A stretch of 64,000 nucleotides of DNA from UBA1494_A sp963973975 (GTDB taxonomy: Bacteria; Bacteroidota; Bacteroidia; Flavobacteriales_E; Vicingaceae). The number at the start of each line of letters is the position of its first letter. The stretch's first letter is position 1. The notes below the pieces were generated by a model that searched no databases, was not told the DNA's origin, and saw only the letters and a list, made by a program, of their open reading frames with translations. The position numbers were made by a program, and so were the translations under genes. The stretch is taken from the NCBI GenBank assembly GCA_963973975.1, contig CAXBCF010000012.1:34568-98567 (forward strand), written 5' to 3'. Positions 27,010 through 36,399 of this stretch are shown piece by piece.

Positions 27010-27593
27010 CTAATTAAAAATCACCGGAAAGTCTACTTCAACATCCGTATCACCAGGAGCACATGAACCATCTTTTATACCTGGTTGATGCTTCAAGGTC
27101 AAACGTACAATTCCGTTAGTTGCAACTGCTGTATCACTCACATTCCACATTGAAGCTAAACCAACTTCATATGTTCCGTCAGAGTCAGTTCTACGAATAG
27201 TCAACCCGTCAATATTTTCGATATCAAAGCAAATTAAATGCTCATTGTCTTCTTCCAAAATTTCTACAGTAATATCTTCAACATCGTTTGGATCAGACTC
27301 ATCTAAAAAGATTGCCGATACTGTGTATGATTGATTCTTATTTAGTTTAATGGTATCAATTACAGGTGGATTTCCTCCGTCACCGTCTAAATCTTTAAAT
27401 GAAAAAACACTTACATTTTGATTCTGATCGGTAAACTCTAAGTTCACTGTAGTAATTAATTCAGCATCATTTGGGCTAATAGGCTGTTGTGGCGTTGCAT
27501 CATCGTCGTCAGCACAACTAAATAAAGAAATTGCTAAAAAACTAAAGGTAAATAGCTTTAGTGCATTGTTTTTAATTCGATCATTGTTTTCAT
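27010..27593 (-). CDS. Lipoprotein of the metal-uptake locus, N-terminus apparently frameshifted
   Basis: The body (145 codons from 27447) continues upstream in frame through an acidic linker to a good lipobox, LFSC (Cys codon 27514-27516) followed by ADDDD. This frame has no ATG before it closes just above. The expected start, ATG at 27593 (MKTMIELKT), is in another frame that ends at TAA 27558-27560. A single indel near 27560 would join start, signal and body. Function unknown; the body is beta-rich (FSFKDLDGDGGNPPV). It is 17 bp downstream of the TonB receptor gene and is probably its surface or periplasmic partner. Confidence 0.6.
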
Positions 27594-27609
27594 ATTCTAA
27601 AATTTAAGG

Positions 27610-29922
27610 TTAAAAATTGTATTTAATTCTTACTGTTATGTTTCTGCCTTGCTCGTCGGTAAAAAAGCGAAAGCGGTTTAAATAATCCCGATAAACTTCA
27701 TTCAAAAGGTTATCCCCTCTTAAACCAAATTCTAGTTGATGTTTGTTTTTTAAACTCATTTGATAGGTAAGATTTGCAAAAACCAATTGATAGCCATCGG
27801 GTGGTGGGGCAATTTCTTCAGCTTCATTAAAACGCTCTTGTTGAAAAACAACTTGATTACCAATACTTACTTTTAAATGCCTTTTCTCCTGCTTCCAATC
27901 TTTTGCATAAGTTATGCTGCTTTTTATTCGATTAGAAGGCATGTTAATCAAGTAATTATCCGAAGAACGATTAATTCCCCATAAAAAACTCAATTCATTT
28001 TGAAATTGCAGTTTGTCACTCAATTGATAAGTAATTGTTTGATCAAGCGTTTTTATTAAAGCATCTGTATTGCTCCAGTTAAATGAGGGAAATGCCCCTC
28101 TAATTGTTAATTCCAGTCCTTGGGGTTCTAAGTAAATAAAGTCTTCAATCCATTGAATATTGGCATAAAGCTTATAGCTGAATCGCTTTATTTTATAGTC
28201 AATTGAAGCACCAGTTGCAAACGATTTTTCTTTTCCAATACTTTGATCGCCAAATTCTAAGCTAGCTGAACCATGGTGTAAACCTTCGCTAAAAAGCTCG
28301 TTTATTTCAGGTGCTCGCTCAGAATAAGTGGCATTCCAAGCAGTGCTTAACCGTTTGGAGAATTGGTAAGAAAGTCCAAGATTTGCATTCATGGTAAAAA
28401 AGTCTAAATCAAATTGCTCATATTCTCGATTAATTCGTTTGTTGACTGCCCTTAAAGACTGCTCCAACCTAATTCCCGACTCCCAGTTTACTTTCTTTAG
28501 TTTTCCTTTTTGTATCAAGTAAAAACTATAGTCGTTTCCTGTATAGTCGGGTATAAAATCTCTAAGACTTTTTAAGCTGTTTCGCAAATCAACTAATTGA
28601 ATTCCGGCTTCCGTTGTAGCATTTTTTGAAGTTTCAATTGTCCAATTTACATTGGCAGTAAACGTTTCTAAAACCAATGATAACTCAGGAAAATTAAGCG
28701 CAGCAAAAGTTTGATTTCGTGGAGTTTCCTTATCAAACTCCTCTCGAATATTCATCTGTCGGCTAAACTTGAAATTAAACTTTCCGATTTTCTCATCCAT
28801 CCAATTAAATTCAGCCATAGCCAATTCATGAATAATTCGTTGCTTTGGTCTTCGAATAGAATAGGAAAAGCCTTCAATGTTCTCAGGTCTTGGTCGCTCC
28901 AAATTAATTGCATTTTGCAAATCTGTTAGATTACCAATGTGTGCTCCGCTAAAAATTCCAACATCAGAATTAAATTGACTGAAATAAATGCGTGCATTCC
29001 ATTGACTTTCAAAATAACCAATATCCAAGGAGCCATTTAATTCCTTCACTCCAGAATTTCTTTGGTAATAATTCGGAGTTTTTATATTCCCTGAACGCTT
29101 CCAACTTCCTTGAATTCTAGCAGCTAATTTTGGAATTAAAGCAGATTTTCCTTCAAACATTACTGAAGTATTCCCCATGTGGTTATTTGTTGAGTAAAGT
29201 GCATTTACTTCTCCACCAATACCTACTTTCTGAGGTAAAAATTTTGGTGCTGCAATTACTAAACCTCCAAACGCTCCTCCAGTATATTTCAAAGCGCTCG
29301 CACCTTTCACAACAGAATAATCTGCTGGAGCAAAAGGATCAATCTCTGGTGCATGTTCATCTCCCCAAGATTGCGCTTGATGCTGTACACCGTGATTGAG
29401 AATTTTAACTCGATTGTTCGACAATCCTCCAATCATTGGTTTAGAAATATTTGAACCTGTTTGAATGCTATTCACTCCGTTTAATTCAGTTAAAATTTCA
29501 GCCAATGGCTTACCACTGTTTTCATTAAAACTGGCTTGAGACAGTTCCTCAACCCCTGCTTTAAATACCGCTTCTTCTCCTTCAATTTCAATCGCTTTAA
29601 GCTCTTCAGCATGATGTTCTAATTGAAAATTTGCCACCATGGATTGCTTCAGTTCAAGCAATACTGTATCAGGCTCACACCCAATGTGACTGATAATTAT
29701 TTGATAAGTGCCAGGGCACAAATCATTGAACTCATAAAAGCCTGATAAGTCTGCTGCAACTCCCCTTTTTTGTTCAACCAACCATAAGTTAGATAAACCA
29801 AGCTCAGAAGCATCATGCTCATCAGTTATTTGACCGCTAAGTTTTATATTACATTTATTTTCTTGAGCGTTGATCACCAAGAAATGTAAAAAACTTAAGG
29901 TCAAAACCAAAAAGCTTTTCAT
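27610..29922 (-). CDS. TonB-dependent outer membrane receptor, metal-type
   Basis: 770 residues. Signal peptide (to about residue 19), carboxypeptidase-like regulatory domain (about 25-105: LSGQITDEHDASELGLSN, AADLSGFYEFNDLCPGTYQ), then the plug (ILTELNGVNSIQTGSNISKP, NRVKILNHGVQHQAQSWG, DEHAPEIDPF, VVKGASALKYTGGAFGG) and a 22-strand barrel ending in aromatic F (IKYNF). The plug block QSWGDEHAPEIDP resembles ZnuD-like zinc receptors. The neighbouring His/Cys-rich small protein also points to a metal substrate; zinc is inferred. Confidence 0.85.
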   Translation of the reverse strand: MKSFLVLTLSFLHFLVINAQENKCNIKLSGQITDEHDASELGLSNLWLVEQKRGVAADLSGFYEFNDLCPGTYQIIISHIGCEPDTVLLELKQSMVANFQLEHHAEELKAIEIEGEEAVFKAGVEELSQASFNENSGKPLAEILTELNGVNSIQTGSNISKPMIGGLSNNRVKILNHGVQHQAQSWGDEHAPEIDPFAPADYSVVKGASALKYTGGAFGGLVIAAPKFLPQKVGIGGEVNALYSTNNHMGNTSVMFEGKSALIPKLAARIQGSWKRSGNIKTPNYYQRNSGVKELNGSLDIGYFESQWNARIYFSQFNSDVGIFSGAHIGNLTDLQNAINLERPRPENIEGFSYSIRRPKQRIIHELAMAEFNWMDEKIGKFNFKFSRQMNIREEFDKETPRNQTFAALNFPELSLVLETFTANVNWTIETSKNATTEAGIQLVDLRNSLKSLRDFIPDYTGNDYSFYLIQKGKLKKVNWESGIRLEQSLRAVNKRINREYEQFDLDFFTMNANLGLSYQFSKRLSTAWNATYSERAPEINELFSEGLHHGSASLEFGDQSIGKEKSFATGASIDYKIKRFSYKLYANIQWIEDFIYLEPQGLELTIRGAFPSFNWSNTDALIKTLDQTITYQLSDKLQFQNELSFLWGINRSSDNYLINMPSNRIKSSITYAKDWKQEKRHLKVSIGNQVVFQQERFNEAEEIAPPPDGYQLVFANLTYQMSLKNKHQLEFGLRGDNLLNEVYRDYLNRFRFFTDEQGRNITVRIKYNF

Positions 29923-29968
29923 TATTGAAAAAGAAATAAAATTGATTTGTCTTAAAGATAAGACTGTT

Positions 29969-30050
29969 TATACCGATTATGATTTTAAATCCCGAAGCAA
30001 GTTCGGGACAGGTTGTCGCATAAATGCTCCTTAAAATCTATATCGGCATT
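29969..30050. repeat. Dispersed intergenic repeat, copy 2
   Basis: ACCGATTATGATTTTAAATC, a CCCGAA/TTCGGG hairpin, then GTTGTCGCATAAATGCTCC. It closely matches the reverse complement of 20500-20575. It lies between the receptor gene and the small protein gene that precedes it. Confidence 0.7.
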
Positions 30051-30080
30051 AAAATACTACTTTAGTATTACTTAGAACCC

Positions 30081-30392
30081 TTAAACTATTTCAGGCGGCC
30101 CCCTGTAAAATGGGATGGTATAATCATTGAGAGCTACTTCAACTAAAAAAGATTGCTTGTAATGAAATGATAAACTTGATAGTTTTCCAAAATACTTAGA
30201 GTCCTTTGAATCAAATACTGGAAGTACGAATTTACAAAGCTCACATTCAACATTAGTTTCTTCGATGTGATCAGAATTATCATGACAAACTGTAGAAGCA
30301 GTATCATGATGGTGGAAGGTCTCAGGTGGAAAAAGCGCAGTTGCCAATACAGCAACTAATGCCAATGAAATAAAACGCTTCCAAAAATTCAT
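30081..30392 (-). CDS. Small His/Cys-rich exported protein upstream of the TonB receptor
   Basis: 103 residues: N-terminal signal or anchor (FISLALVAVLATALFP), then a likely metal-binding stretch with HHH, TVCHDNSDH and ECELCKF, and a hydrophobic beta-like tail. Proteins of this kind, with HHH and CxxC, often precede metal-uptake TonB receptors in Bacteroidota. The product is not named. It is the first gene of the locus. Confidence 0.65.
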   Translation of the reverse strand: MNFWKRFISLALVAVLATALFPPETFHHHDTASTVCHDNSDHIEETNVECELCKFVLPVFDSKDSKYFGKLSSLSFHYKQSFLVEVALNDYTIPFYRGPPEIV

Positions 30393-30397
30393 AAGTG

Positions 30398-30405
30398 CAA
30401 AATTA
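30398..30405 (-). promoter_or_regulatory. TAnnTTTG promoter element for the metal-uptake locus
   Basis: TAATTTTG on the minus strand, only 5 bases before the ATG at 30392, implying a transcript with almost no leader. Confidence 0.5.
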
Positions 30406-30536
30406 AGAAAACCAAGTTAGATAATTTTAAATTTAAAAAGACTGAATGCGGGATAAATGAGTTCAAATAATAAATTCAAGTTAATTCTTAATGATTGATG
30501 ATAATAAATGATTTATTTTGAATTTTTAGAATTTTA

Positions 30537-32525
30537 ATGGCACACATGAAAAAACCTCAAAATAAATACATCTACCTACTATTTATTATTGGCGGTTTTT
30601 TACTTTATGGAAATACGCTTTCGCATGAATTTGCGCTTGATGATGCTATAGTTATCAATGATAATTCATTCACAAAAAAGGGATTTGCAGGCATCTGGGA
30701 CCAATTGACAAATGATCAGTTTATGGGTTTTTATGGTGAAAAAAAATCGCTTGTCTCCGGAGGCAGGTACCGTCCTTTATCTATGGTTCTGTTTAATATT
30801 GAATACGCCCTCTTTGGCGAAAATGCCAGTATTGGCCACTTGATGAATGTTTTGTGGTACATCCTAAATGGAATCCTGCTTTACTTATCACTAAAACTTT
30901 TACTACCTGAAAAATACGCTCAATCAATTTGGGTGGGTTTACCATTATTAGCTTCCTTACTTTGGTTTTTTCATCCAATTCACACAGAGGTGGTAGCCAA
31001 TATTAAAGGAAGAGATGAAATAATGGCTTTCAGCGGTGAATTGATAACACTCTTGTTAATTTTAAAATACCTTCAGCACAAAAAGCCGCTATACCTTTTG
31101 GGAATTGGATTTTCCTACTTTTTAACTTTGTTGTCAAAAGAGAATGCCATTACATGGCTAGCTGTCTATCCTTTAGCAATTTATTTTTTTAAGAAAAATG
31201 ACTTTAAAGCATCCCTCCCTGCTTTTGGAGTTCTATTATTTAGCGCTATTGCTTGGCTGTATATCCGTTATTTAGTTGTTGGCGAAGGGATTTCAAATGT
31301 TGCAGACAACTTAATGAATGATCCTTTTTTAGAAGCGAGTAATTCTGAAAAATATGCGACCATCGTTTTTACATTGGGCAAATACTTACAACTATTGGTT
31401 TTTCCCCATCCACTTACTTTCGATTATTACCCCAAACACATCCCCATTTTAAATTGGAGTTCCAATGTTGTTATTTTCTCAGTTTTAGCTTATCTTTTAC
31501 TAATTTTCATAGCTATCAAAGGATTTTTTAACCGAAACCTGATCTCTTTTTCCATTTTATTTTTTGGAATAACGCTGAGTATCGCTTCCAACGTTTTATT
31601 CCCAATAGGTGTATTTATGAATGAACGCTTTGTTTTTGTTTCCTCACTTGGGTTTAGTTTGGTGCTCGCATACTTTATTCTATTCGTTTTACCTAATTGG
31701 TTTAGAAACAAAAAGAATGCACTTACCATTCTAAAATTTTCATCTTTTATTATCCTTGCCCTCTATTCAGCAAAAACAATCAGTCGAAATGTAGTTTGGA
31801 AAAACAATTTCACCTTAGCTACCAACGATGCTTTAATTTCAATAAATGGAGCCAAAAGCAACGTAATGGCAGGAGGACAGCTAACTGAAAAGGCTCAAGT
31901 TACTCAGAATTCTGCTGAGAAGAAACAACTATTAGCGAAAGCAATAATGCACCTCAATAGAGCAATTAATAACTATCCAGAATACATTGATGCGCTGCTA
32001 CTGATGGGAAATGCACAGTGGGAATATACAAAAGATGCAAAAAACGCATTGCCTTTTTATCAACGAATCATTGCTATAAATCCGAATAATAACAATGCAT
32101 GGACAAATAGTCTAATCGTTTTAGAACAAAGTAAGGACGTTAATTATAAAATAAATTCTTACGAAACTTTGCTTCGTTACAATCCTAATAGAGCAGAAGT
32201 ATACATCAATTTGGGTCGTAGCTATGGAAGAGACAAAGGGAATCTAACAAAAGCTGTTGAAGTATTCGAAACAGGTAGGAAAATAGCGCCAAATAACTTT
32301 GATTTATTGAGTAATTTAGGAACGGTATACGGTTTGCAACAAAATTACCCCAAAGCTATTGAAGTTCTTGAAGCAGCAATTAAAATTCAACCAAATAACG
32401 CGAAGTCCCATATTGATTTAGGATTGAGTTATTTTTATAACCAGAATCCTTCAAAAGCTAAATTTCATTTTGATACCGCATTTAAACTAGATCCAAGTAT
32501 AGATCGAAATCAATTACCACTATAA
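30537..32525 (+). CDS. TMTC/PMT-like GT-C glycosyltransferase with C-terminal TPR repeats
   Basis: 662 residues. The N-terminal part (about 1-420) has about ten membrane helices with HEFALDDAIVI in the first loop, RYRPLSMVLF and HPIHTEVVANIKGRDE, the pattern of TMTC and DUF1736 proteins that transfer mannose-like sugars to proteins. The C-terminal part (about 440-655) holds four to five tetratricopeptide repeats (LNRAINNYPEYIDAL, YQRIIAINPNNNNAW, FETGRKIAPNNFDL, LEAAIKIQPNNAKSH). An in-frame second ATG at 30546 is an equal start. The acceptor protein is unknown. Confidence 0.8.
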   Translation: MAHMKKPQNKYIYLLFIIGGFLLYGNTLSHEFALDDAIVINDNSFTKKGFAGIWDQLTNDQFMGFYGEKKSLVSGGRYRPLSMVLFNIEYALFGENASIGHLMNVLWYILNGILLYLSLKLLLPEKYAQSIWVGLPLLASLLWFFHPIHTEVVANIKGRDEIMAFSGELITLLLILKYLQHKKPLYLLGIGFSYFLTLLSKENAITWLAVYPLAIYFFKKNDFKASLPAFGVLLFSAIAWLYIRYLVVGEGISNVADNLMNDPFLEASNSEKYATIVFTLGKYLQLLVFPHPLTFDYYPKHIPILNWSSNVVIFSVLAYLLLIFIAIKGFFNRNLISFSILFFGITLSIASNVLFPIGVFMNERFVFVSSLGFSLVLAYFILFVLPNWFRNKKNALTILKFSSFIILALYSAKTISRNVVWKNNFTLATNDALISINGAKSNVMAGGQLTEKAQVTQNSAEKKQLLAKAIMHLNRAINNYPEYIDALLLMGNAQWEYTKDAKNALPFYQRIIAINPNNNNAWTNSLIVLEQSKDVNYKINSYETLLRYNPNRAEVYINLGRSYGRDKGNLTKAVEVFETGRKIAPNNFDLLSNLGTVYGLQQNYPKAIEVLEAAIKIQPNNAKSHIDLGLSYFYNQNPSKAKFHFDTAFKLDPSIDRNQLPL

Positions 32526-32527
32526 AT

Positions 32528-33097
32528 ATGGAAAAAGAAATAAATTTTCCCGATAATTTTCCTTCATTCGAAACCAATCGATTAGCACTATCTGCCTTTA
32601 GTTCAGATGATGTTGAAAACTTCTTCCTCTTGCGATCCAATAAAGATTTTATGAAATATTTGGGTTTAAATCCTATGACCAAGAGATCAGAAGCAAGAGA
32701 GCGTGTACACGAAATTATTCAGGCGTTTAAAACTCAAGAGGGTATTACGTGGAAAATTAGCTTAAAAGGGACAAATGAATTGATTGGATACATTGGTTAC
32801 TGGAGAATTAATTATCGTCATTTTCGTGGAGAGATGGGATTTGGTTTAAACGAAGCTCATCAAAATAAGGGTTATATGTCAGAGATAATGCCTGAAGTTT
32901 TAGCCTATGCCTTCAAGCAATTAAATTTAAATAGTGTTATGGCAGACGTAGACCCAGATAATTCACACTCAATTAAACTTTTAGAGAAAAGTGGCTTTAT
33001 GAAAGACGGCCATTTTCGTGAAAACTACTATTTTAATGGGACATTTCTTGATAGTACTTATTATAGTATTCTTAGCAGAGATTTTAATAATGATTGA
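32528..33097 (+). CDS. GNAT family N-acetyltransferase (RimJ-like)
   Basis: 189 residues. GNAT fold of the RimJ/L type: FETNRLALSAFSSDDVENF at the start, LIGYIGYWRI, GEMGFGLNEAHQNKGYMSEI (acetyl-CoA loop) and PDNSHSIKLLEKSGF. These enzymes acetylate protein N-termini or small molecules. It begins 2 bp after the glycosyltransferase stop and is probably co-transcribed. Confidence 0.88.
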   Translation: MEKEINFPDNFPSFETNRLALSAFSSDDVENFFLLRSNKDFMKYLGLNPMTKRSEARERVHEIIQAFKTQEGITWKISLKGTNELIGYIGYWRINYRHFRGEMGFGLNEAHQNKGYMSEIMPEVLAYAFKQLNLNSVMADVDPDNSHSIKLLEKSGFMKDGHFRENYYFNGTFLDSTYYSILSRDFNND

Positions 33098-33137
33098 ATT
33101 TTTTCAGTCAATAACATGCTTACTTAAAAAAAAAATC

Positions 33138-33145
33138 TACTTTTG
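33138..33145 (+). promoter_or_regulatory. TAnnTTTG promoter element
   Basis: TACTTTTG, exact consensus, 23 bases before the ATG at 33169. Confidence 0.5.
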
Positions 33146-33168
33146 AGTGAACTAAAAATTAAATAACC

Positions 33169-33690
33169 ATGAAAATTACATTAAAACAAAGTTTATTTTT
33201 TCTCTCAATCGCTGTATTCTCATTAGTTGCTTGTGGCGATGATGACGATGGCACCACACCAACTGATAATAACAATGGAGGTAATGGCGGAGGAGATACA
33301 ACACAAGTTACTGATTTTATGAAAGCTACTATAAGTGGTAGTGTAATCAATTACGAAATTACTGTAAAAGCTATAAACGCTAACGATAATCTTGCTTTAA
33401 GAGGAGTTTACAAACCTGATTCTACAGGAAGTAACGATGAAATATTAAATTTTCAGATTCCAGAAACTACTTCAGAAGGAAGTGTAAATTTAGGTCAATC
33501 TCAAATTTCATTTAATTACTCAAAAGATGGTGAAACATATTTAAAGAAATCTGGAACAATGAACATTACAAAATTTAATAAAGTTTCAAAAGAGTTCGAA
33601 GCAACATTTAGTATAGAAGTTGAATCACAGCTTCCTCCTGTTCAACAATTAAACTTAACAAACGGAGAAATTAAAGTAAAATACGATTAA
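33169..33690 (+). CDS. Small lipoprotein with Asp/Gly/Asn linker
   Basis: 173 residues. Lipobox LVAC (Cys23) followed by GDDDDG, an acidic signature like the surface-export signal of Bacteroidota lipoproteins, and a low-complexity Asn/Gly linker. The body is a small beta-sheet domain similar in style to DUF6252-type lipoproteins. Function unknown. It has its own promoter and terminator, so it is a single-gene unit. Confidence 0.75.
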   Translation: MKITLKQSLFFLSIAVFSLVACGDDDDGTTPTDNNNGGNGGGDTTQVTDFMKATISGSVINYEITVKAINANDNLALRGVYKPDSTGSNDEILNFQIPETTSEGSVNLGQSQISFNYSKDGETYLKKSGTMNITKFNKVSKEFEATFSIEVESQLPPVQQLNLTNGEIKVKYD

Positions 33691-33710
33691 AAATCATTAT
33701 CATATTCTAA

Positions 33711-33742
33711 AAAGACCGATAAATAATATCGGTCTTTTTTTT
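33711..33742 (+). terminator. Intrinsic terminator
   Basis: AAAGACCGAT and ATCGGTCTTT pair around a 7-base loop, followed by a run of T. Confidence 0.88.
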
Positions 33743-33812
33743 GCTCTTAATAGAAGTTAATTCCCTGTATTTTAAGAATGAATAGCCTTACTTTTATGGC
33801 TCATTTTATATT

Positions 33813-36272
33813 ATGAAAAAATCCTTTTTAATATCCTTTGGTATCTTTTTTACCGCATCTCTTATCGCTCAAAGGCCAATCAATAATTCTTCAGACATTC
33901 TCCAAGAGCTAAAAAAACTCAATGTAGTTGGCAATGCTTTGTACATCGCTGCCCACCCAGATGATGAAAATACTCGAATGATTTCTTGGCTCGAAAATGA
34001 AAAGAAAGTTCGAACAGCCTATCTTTCATTAACAAGAGGAGATGGTGGGCAAAATTTAATAGGTTCTGAGAAAGGCGATGCAATGGGTGTTTTGAGAACT
34101 CAAGAATTATTGCAAGCTCGTAAAATTGACGGTGGGGAACAATTTTTTACTCGTGCAGTTGACTTTGGTTATTCTAAAACAGCTGATGAGACATTGGAAA
34201 TATGGGACAAAGACAAAATACTTGCCGATGTTGTTTGGGTAATTCGAAAGTTTAAACCAGATGTTATTATTACTCGTTTTCCTTCAGATTCAAGAGGAGG
34301 ACACGGTCACCACACCGCTTCTGCTCAATTGGCAGAAGAAGCTTTTAAATTAGCAGCTGATAAAAGCGCTTTTCCTGAACAACTTAAAACTGTCGATACA
34401 TGGCAAGCAAAAAGAATTCTATGGGATGTTTATTGGTGGAATACTGAAATCAGAGATGCTGCTTTGAAAGATGGTGGAATTATTTCAGTGAACATAGGTG
34501 CTTACAATGAAATTTTAGGCTTATCCTATTCAGAAATAGCTTCCGATAGTCGCTCCCAACATAAAAGTCAGGGTTTCGGGACTGCAAGAACTAGGGGAAA
34601 TAAGCTGGAATACCTTCAACACACAGCTGGCGACAAAGCTGAACATGATTTATTTGAAGGAATTGATTTAAATTGGTCAAGAGTAGAAAATTCTACTGCT
34701 ATTCAAAATCAACTCGATAAAATCATAGAAAATTTTGATTTAAATCAACCTTCAGCTTCGGTTCAAAACTTAGTTAAACTCTACAGTTTAATGAATCAGC
34801 GAAAAGACAACTTTTATATCGACGATAAATTAAAGGACTTGAAACGAATCATTCAAGCCTGTGCAGGAATATATGCAGAAGCACTTGCTGATGATTACAA
34901 TTATGCACCTGGAGATGAAATTATAGGTATTTTCAAGTTAATAGTTAGAAGTAAGCTCCCATTTTCACTAAAAGCAATTCAACCAAAACTTGATTCTCTA
35001 CCTGACACTTCTATTGAGCTTCAAAGCAATGAAGAAATTATTTTACCTTTTAGCATCAAGGCAAGTGAATTGATTTCTCATCCCTATTGGCTTTTTGGTG
35101 AACATTATGGTGTATTTAAAGTAGATGAACCCAAGTTAATCGGTCAACCTGAAAATGATGCCATAGCAGCATTTACTTATTCTATACAATTTTTACCCAG
35201 TAAAGAAGTTATCGACTTTACCCTCCCCATTGATTATAAATGGTCGGATCGAGTGGATGGAGAATTACACAGAAATGTAATCATTAGTCCTATAGTAACT
35301 GCTACTCCATCTAAAAAGGTGCTAATTTATTCTAATGACGAATCACAAACAATAGATATTTTATTAGAAGCTAACCAAGTGAATCTCAATTCTAGCATTA
35401 AAATGAATGCCCCATTAGGATGGAAAGTAAGTCCTGAAAACATCCAATTCAATTTCTCCAATAAAGGTGAGCAAAAGCTTGTCAGTTTTACTTTAACTCC
35501 ACCCAAAACAGCATCGCAAGGTGAAATATCCTTTGAGATTGAAGGAGATGTTGCTAGAGCTATTCAACGAATTGATTACCCTCATGTAAAGCCTCAACAA
35601 TTATTTCCTGAAGCCAAGTTGAAAGTCGTTAAAATAGATTTAAATAAAAGTGTGAGCAAGATAGCTTACCTTACGGGAAGTGGCGATGATGTTGCAGAAA
35701 ACCTTCAACAAGTCGGATATACAGTTGAAACAATTGAAGCAACTAATCTGCCGCTAATTGATTTAAATAACTTTGAAACTATTATTATTGGAATCAGAGC
35801 ATTTAATACTGAGAAAAGCCTAATAAATGGAACGACTCTTTTAAATGAATACGTTAAAAATGGTGGAAATGTAATTGTACAATACAACACTAATAGAGAT
35901 TTAGTCACTGAAAATATTGGGCCCTACCCTTTCAGAATTTCAAGAAATCGAGTTACAAAAGAAGATGCAACTGCAACTTTTATAAATCCAACTCACCCTC
36001 TTTTAACTACACCCAACAAGTTAAGTCAAGAAGACTTTCAAGATTGGGTTCAAGAACGCGGATTGTATTTTGCTGATGAATGGGATGAAAAATATGAAAC
36101 CATTATTGCATGGAATGATCCAGGTGAAAGTCCACAAGAAGGCAGCATTCTGGTAACTAATTATGGAAAAGGGCATTTTATTTATACTGGAATTTCATTT
36201 TTCAGGCAGTTACCAGCAGGTGTTCCAGGAGCCTATCGCCTATTATCGAATATGATTTCCTATGGAAAATAA
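33813..36272 (+). CDS. Large exported PIG-L/LmbE family deacetylase
   Basis: 819 residues with a signal peptide (to about residue 19). The PIG-L domain (about 35-330) has the zinc ligands AAHPDDENTR and, further on, SRGGHGHHTASAQLAEEAF. PIG-L enzymes remove N-acyl groups from amino sugars such as GlcNAc conjugates. A long beta-rich C-terminal region follows, ending in a ThuA/GATase-like segment (about 610-815: IAYLTGSGDDVAENL, YVKNGGNVIVQYN, KGHFIYTGISFFRQLPAG). It is followed by a 45-codon gene and a symporter, suggesting uptake of the released product. Confidence 0.82.
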   Translation: MKKSFLISFGIFFTASLIAQRPINNSSDILQELKKLNVVGNALYIAAHPDDENTRMISWLENEKKVRTAYLSLTRGDGGQNLIGSEKGDAMGVLRTQELLQARKIDGGEQFFTRAVDFGYSKTADETLEIWDKDKILADVVWVIRKFKPDVIITRFPSDSRGGHGHHTASAQLAEEAFKLAADKSAFPEQLKTVDTWQAKRILWDVYWWNTEIRDAALKDGGIISVNIGAYNEILGLSYSEIASDSRSQHKSQGFGTARTRGNKLEYLQHTAGDKAEHDLFEGIDLNWSRVENSTAIQNQLDKIIENFDLNQPSASVQNLVKLYSLMNQRKDNFYIDDKLKDLKRIIQACAGIYAEALADDYNYAPGDEIIGIFKLIVRSKLPFSLKAIQPKLDSLPDTSIELQSNEEIILPFSIKASELISHPYWLFGEHYGVFKVDEPKLIGQPENDAIAAFTYSIQFLPSKEVIDFTLPIDYKWSDRVDGELHRNVIISPIVTATPSKKVLIYSNDESQTIDILLEANQVNLNSSIKMNAPLGWKVSPENIQFNFSNKGEQKLVSFTLTPPKTASQGEISFEIEGDVARAIQRIDYPHVKPQQLFPEAKLKVVKIDLNKSVSKIAYLTGSGDDVAENLQQVGYTVETIEATNLPLIDLNNFETIIIGIRAFNTEKSLINGTTLLNEYVKNGGNVIVQYNTNRDLVTENIGPYPFRISRNRVTKEDATATFINPTHPLLTTPNKLSQEDFQDWVQERGLYFADEWDEKYETIIAWNDPGESPQEGSILVTNYGKGHFIYTGISFFRQLPAGVPGAYRLLSNMISYGK

Positions 36273-36399
36273 AGTTGAAAAACTAAAAGAATCACCGCCA
36301 TTTTTTAAAAAATGGAGCGGCTTATACCTTTTTCTACTATTTTTTGAGCTGCTTTTGATTTTGATATTTATTTGGATGACTAATAGCTTCCATGCATGA
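36262..36399 (+). CDS. 45-residue single-helix membrane protein between deacetylase and symporter
   Basis: ATG at 36262 overlaps the end of the deacetylase gene, and TGA at 36397-36399 overlaps the symporter ATG at 36396, so all three genes are joined by overlaps. The product has a charged N-terminus (MENKVEKLKESPPFFKKW) and one strong hydrophobic helix. Small subunits of this type accompany some sodium:solute symporters; whether this is one is inference. Confidence 0.7.
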   Translation: MENKVEKLKESPPFFKKWSGLYLFLLFFELLLILIFIWMTNSFHA

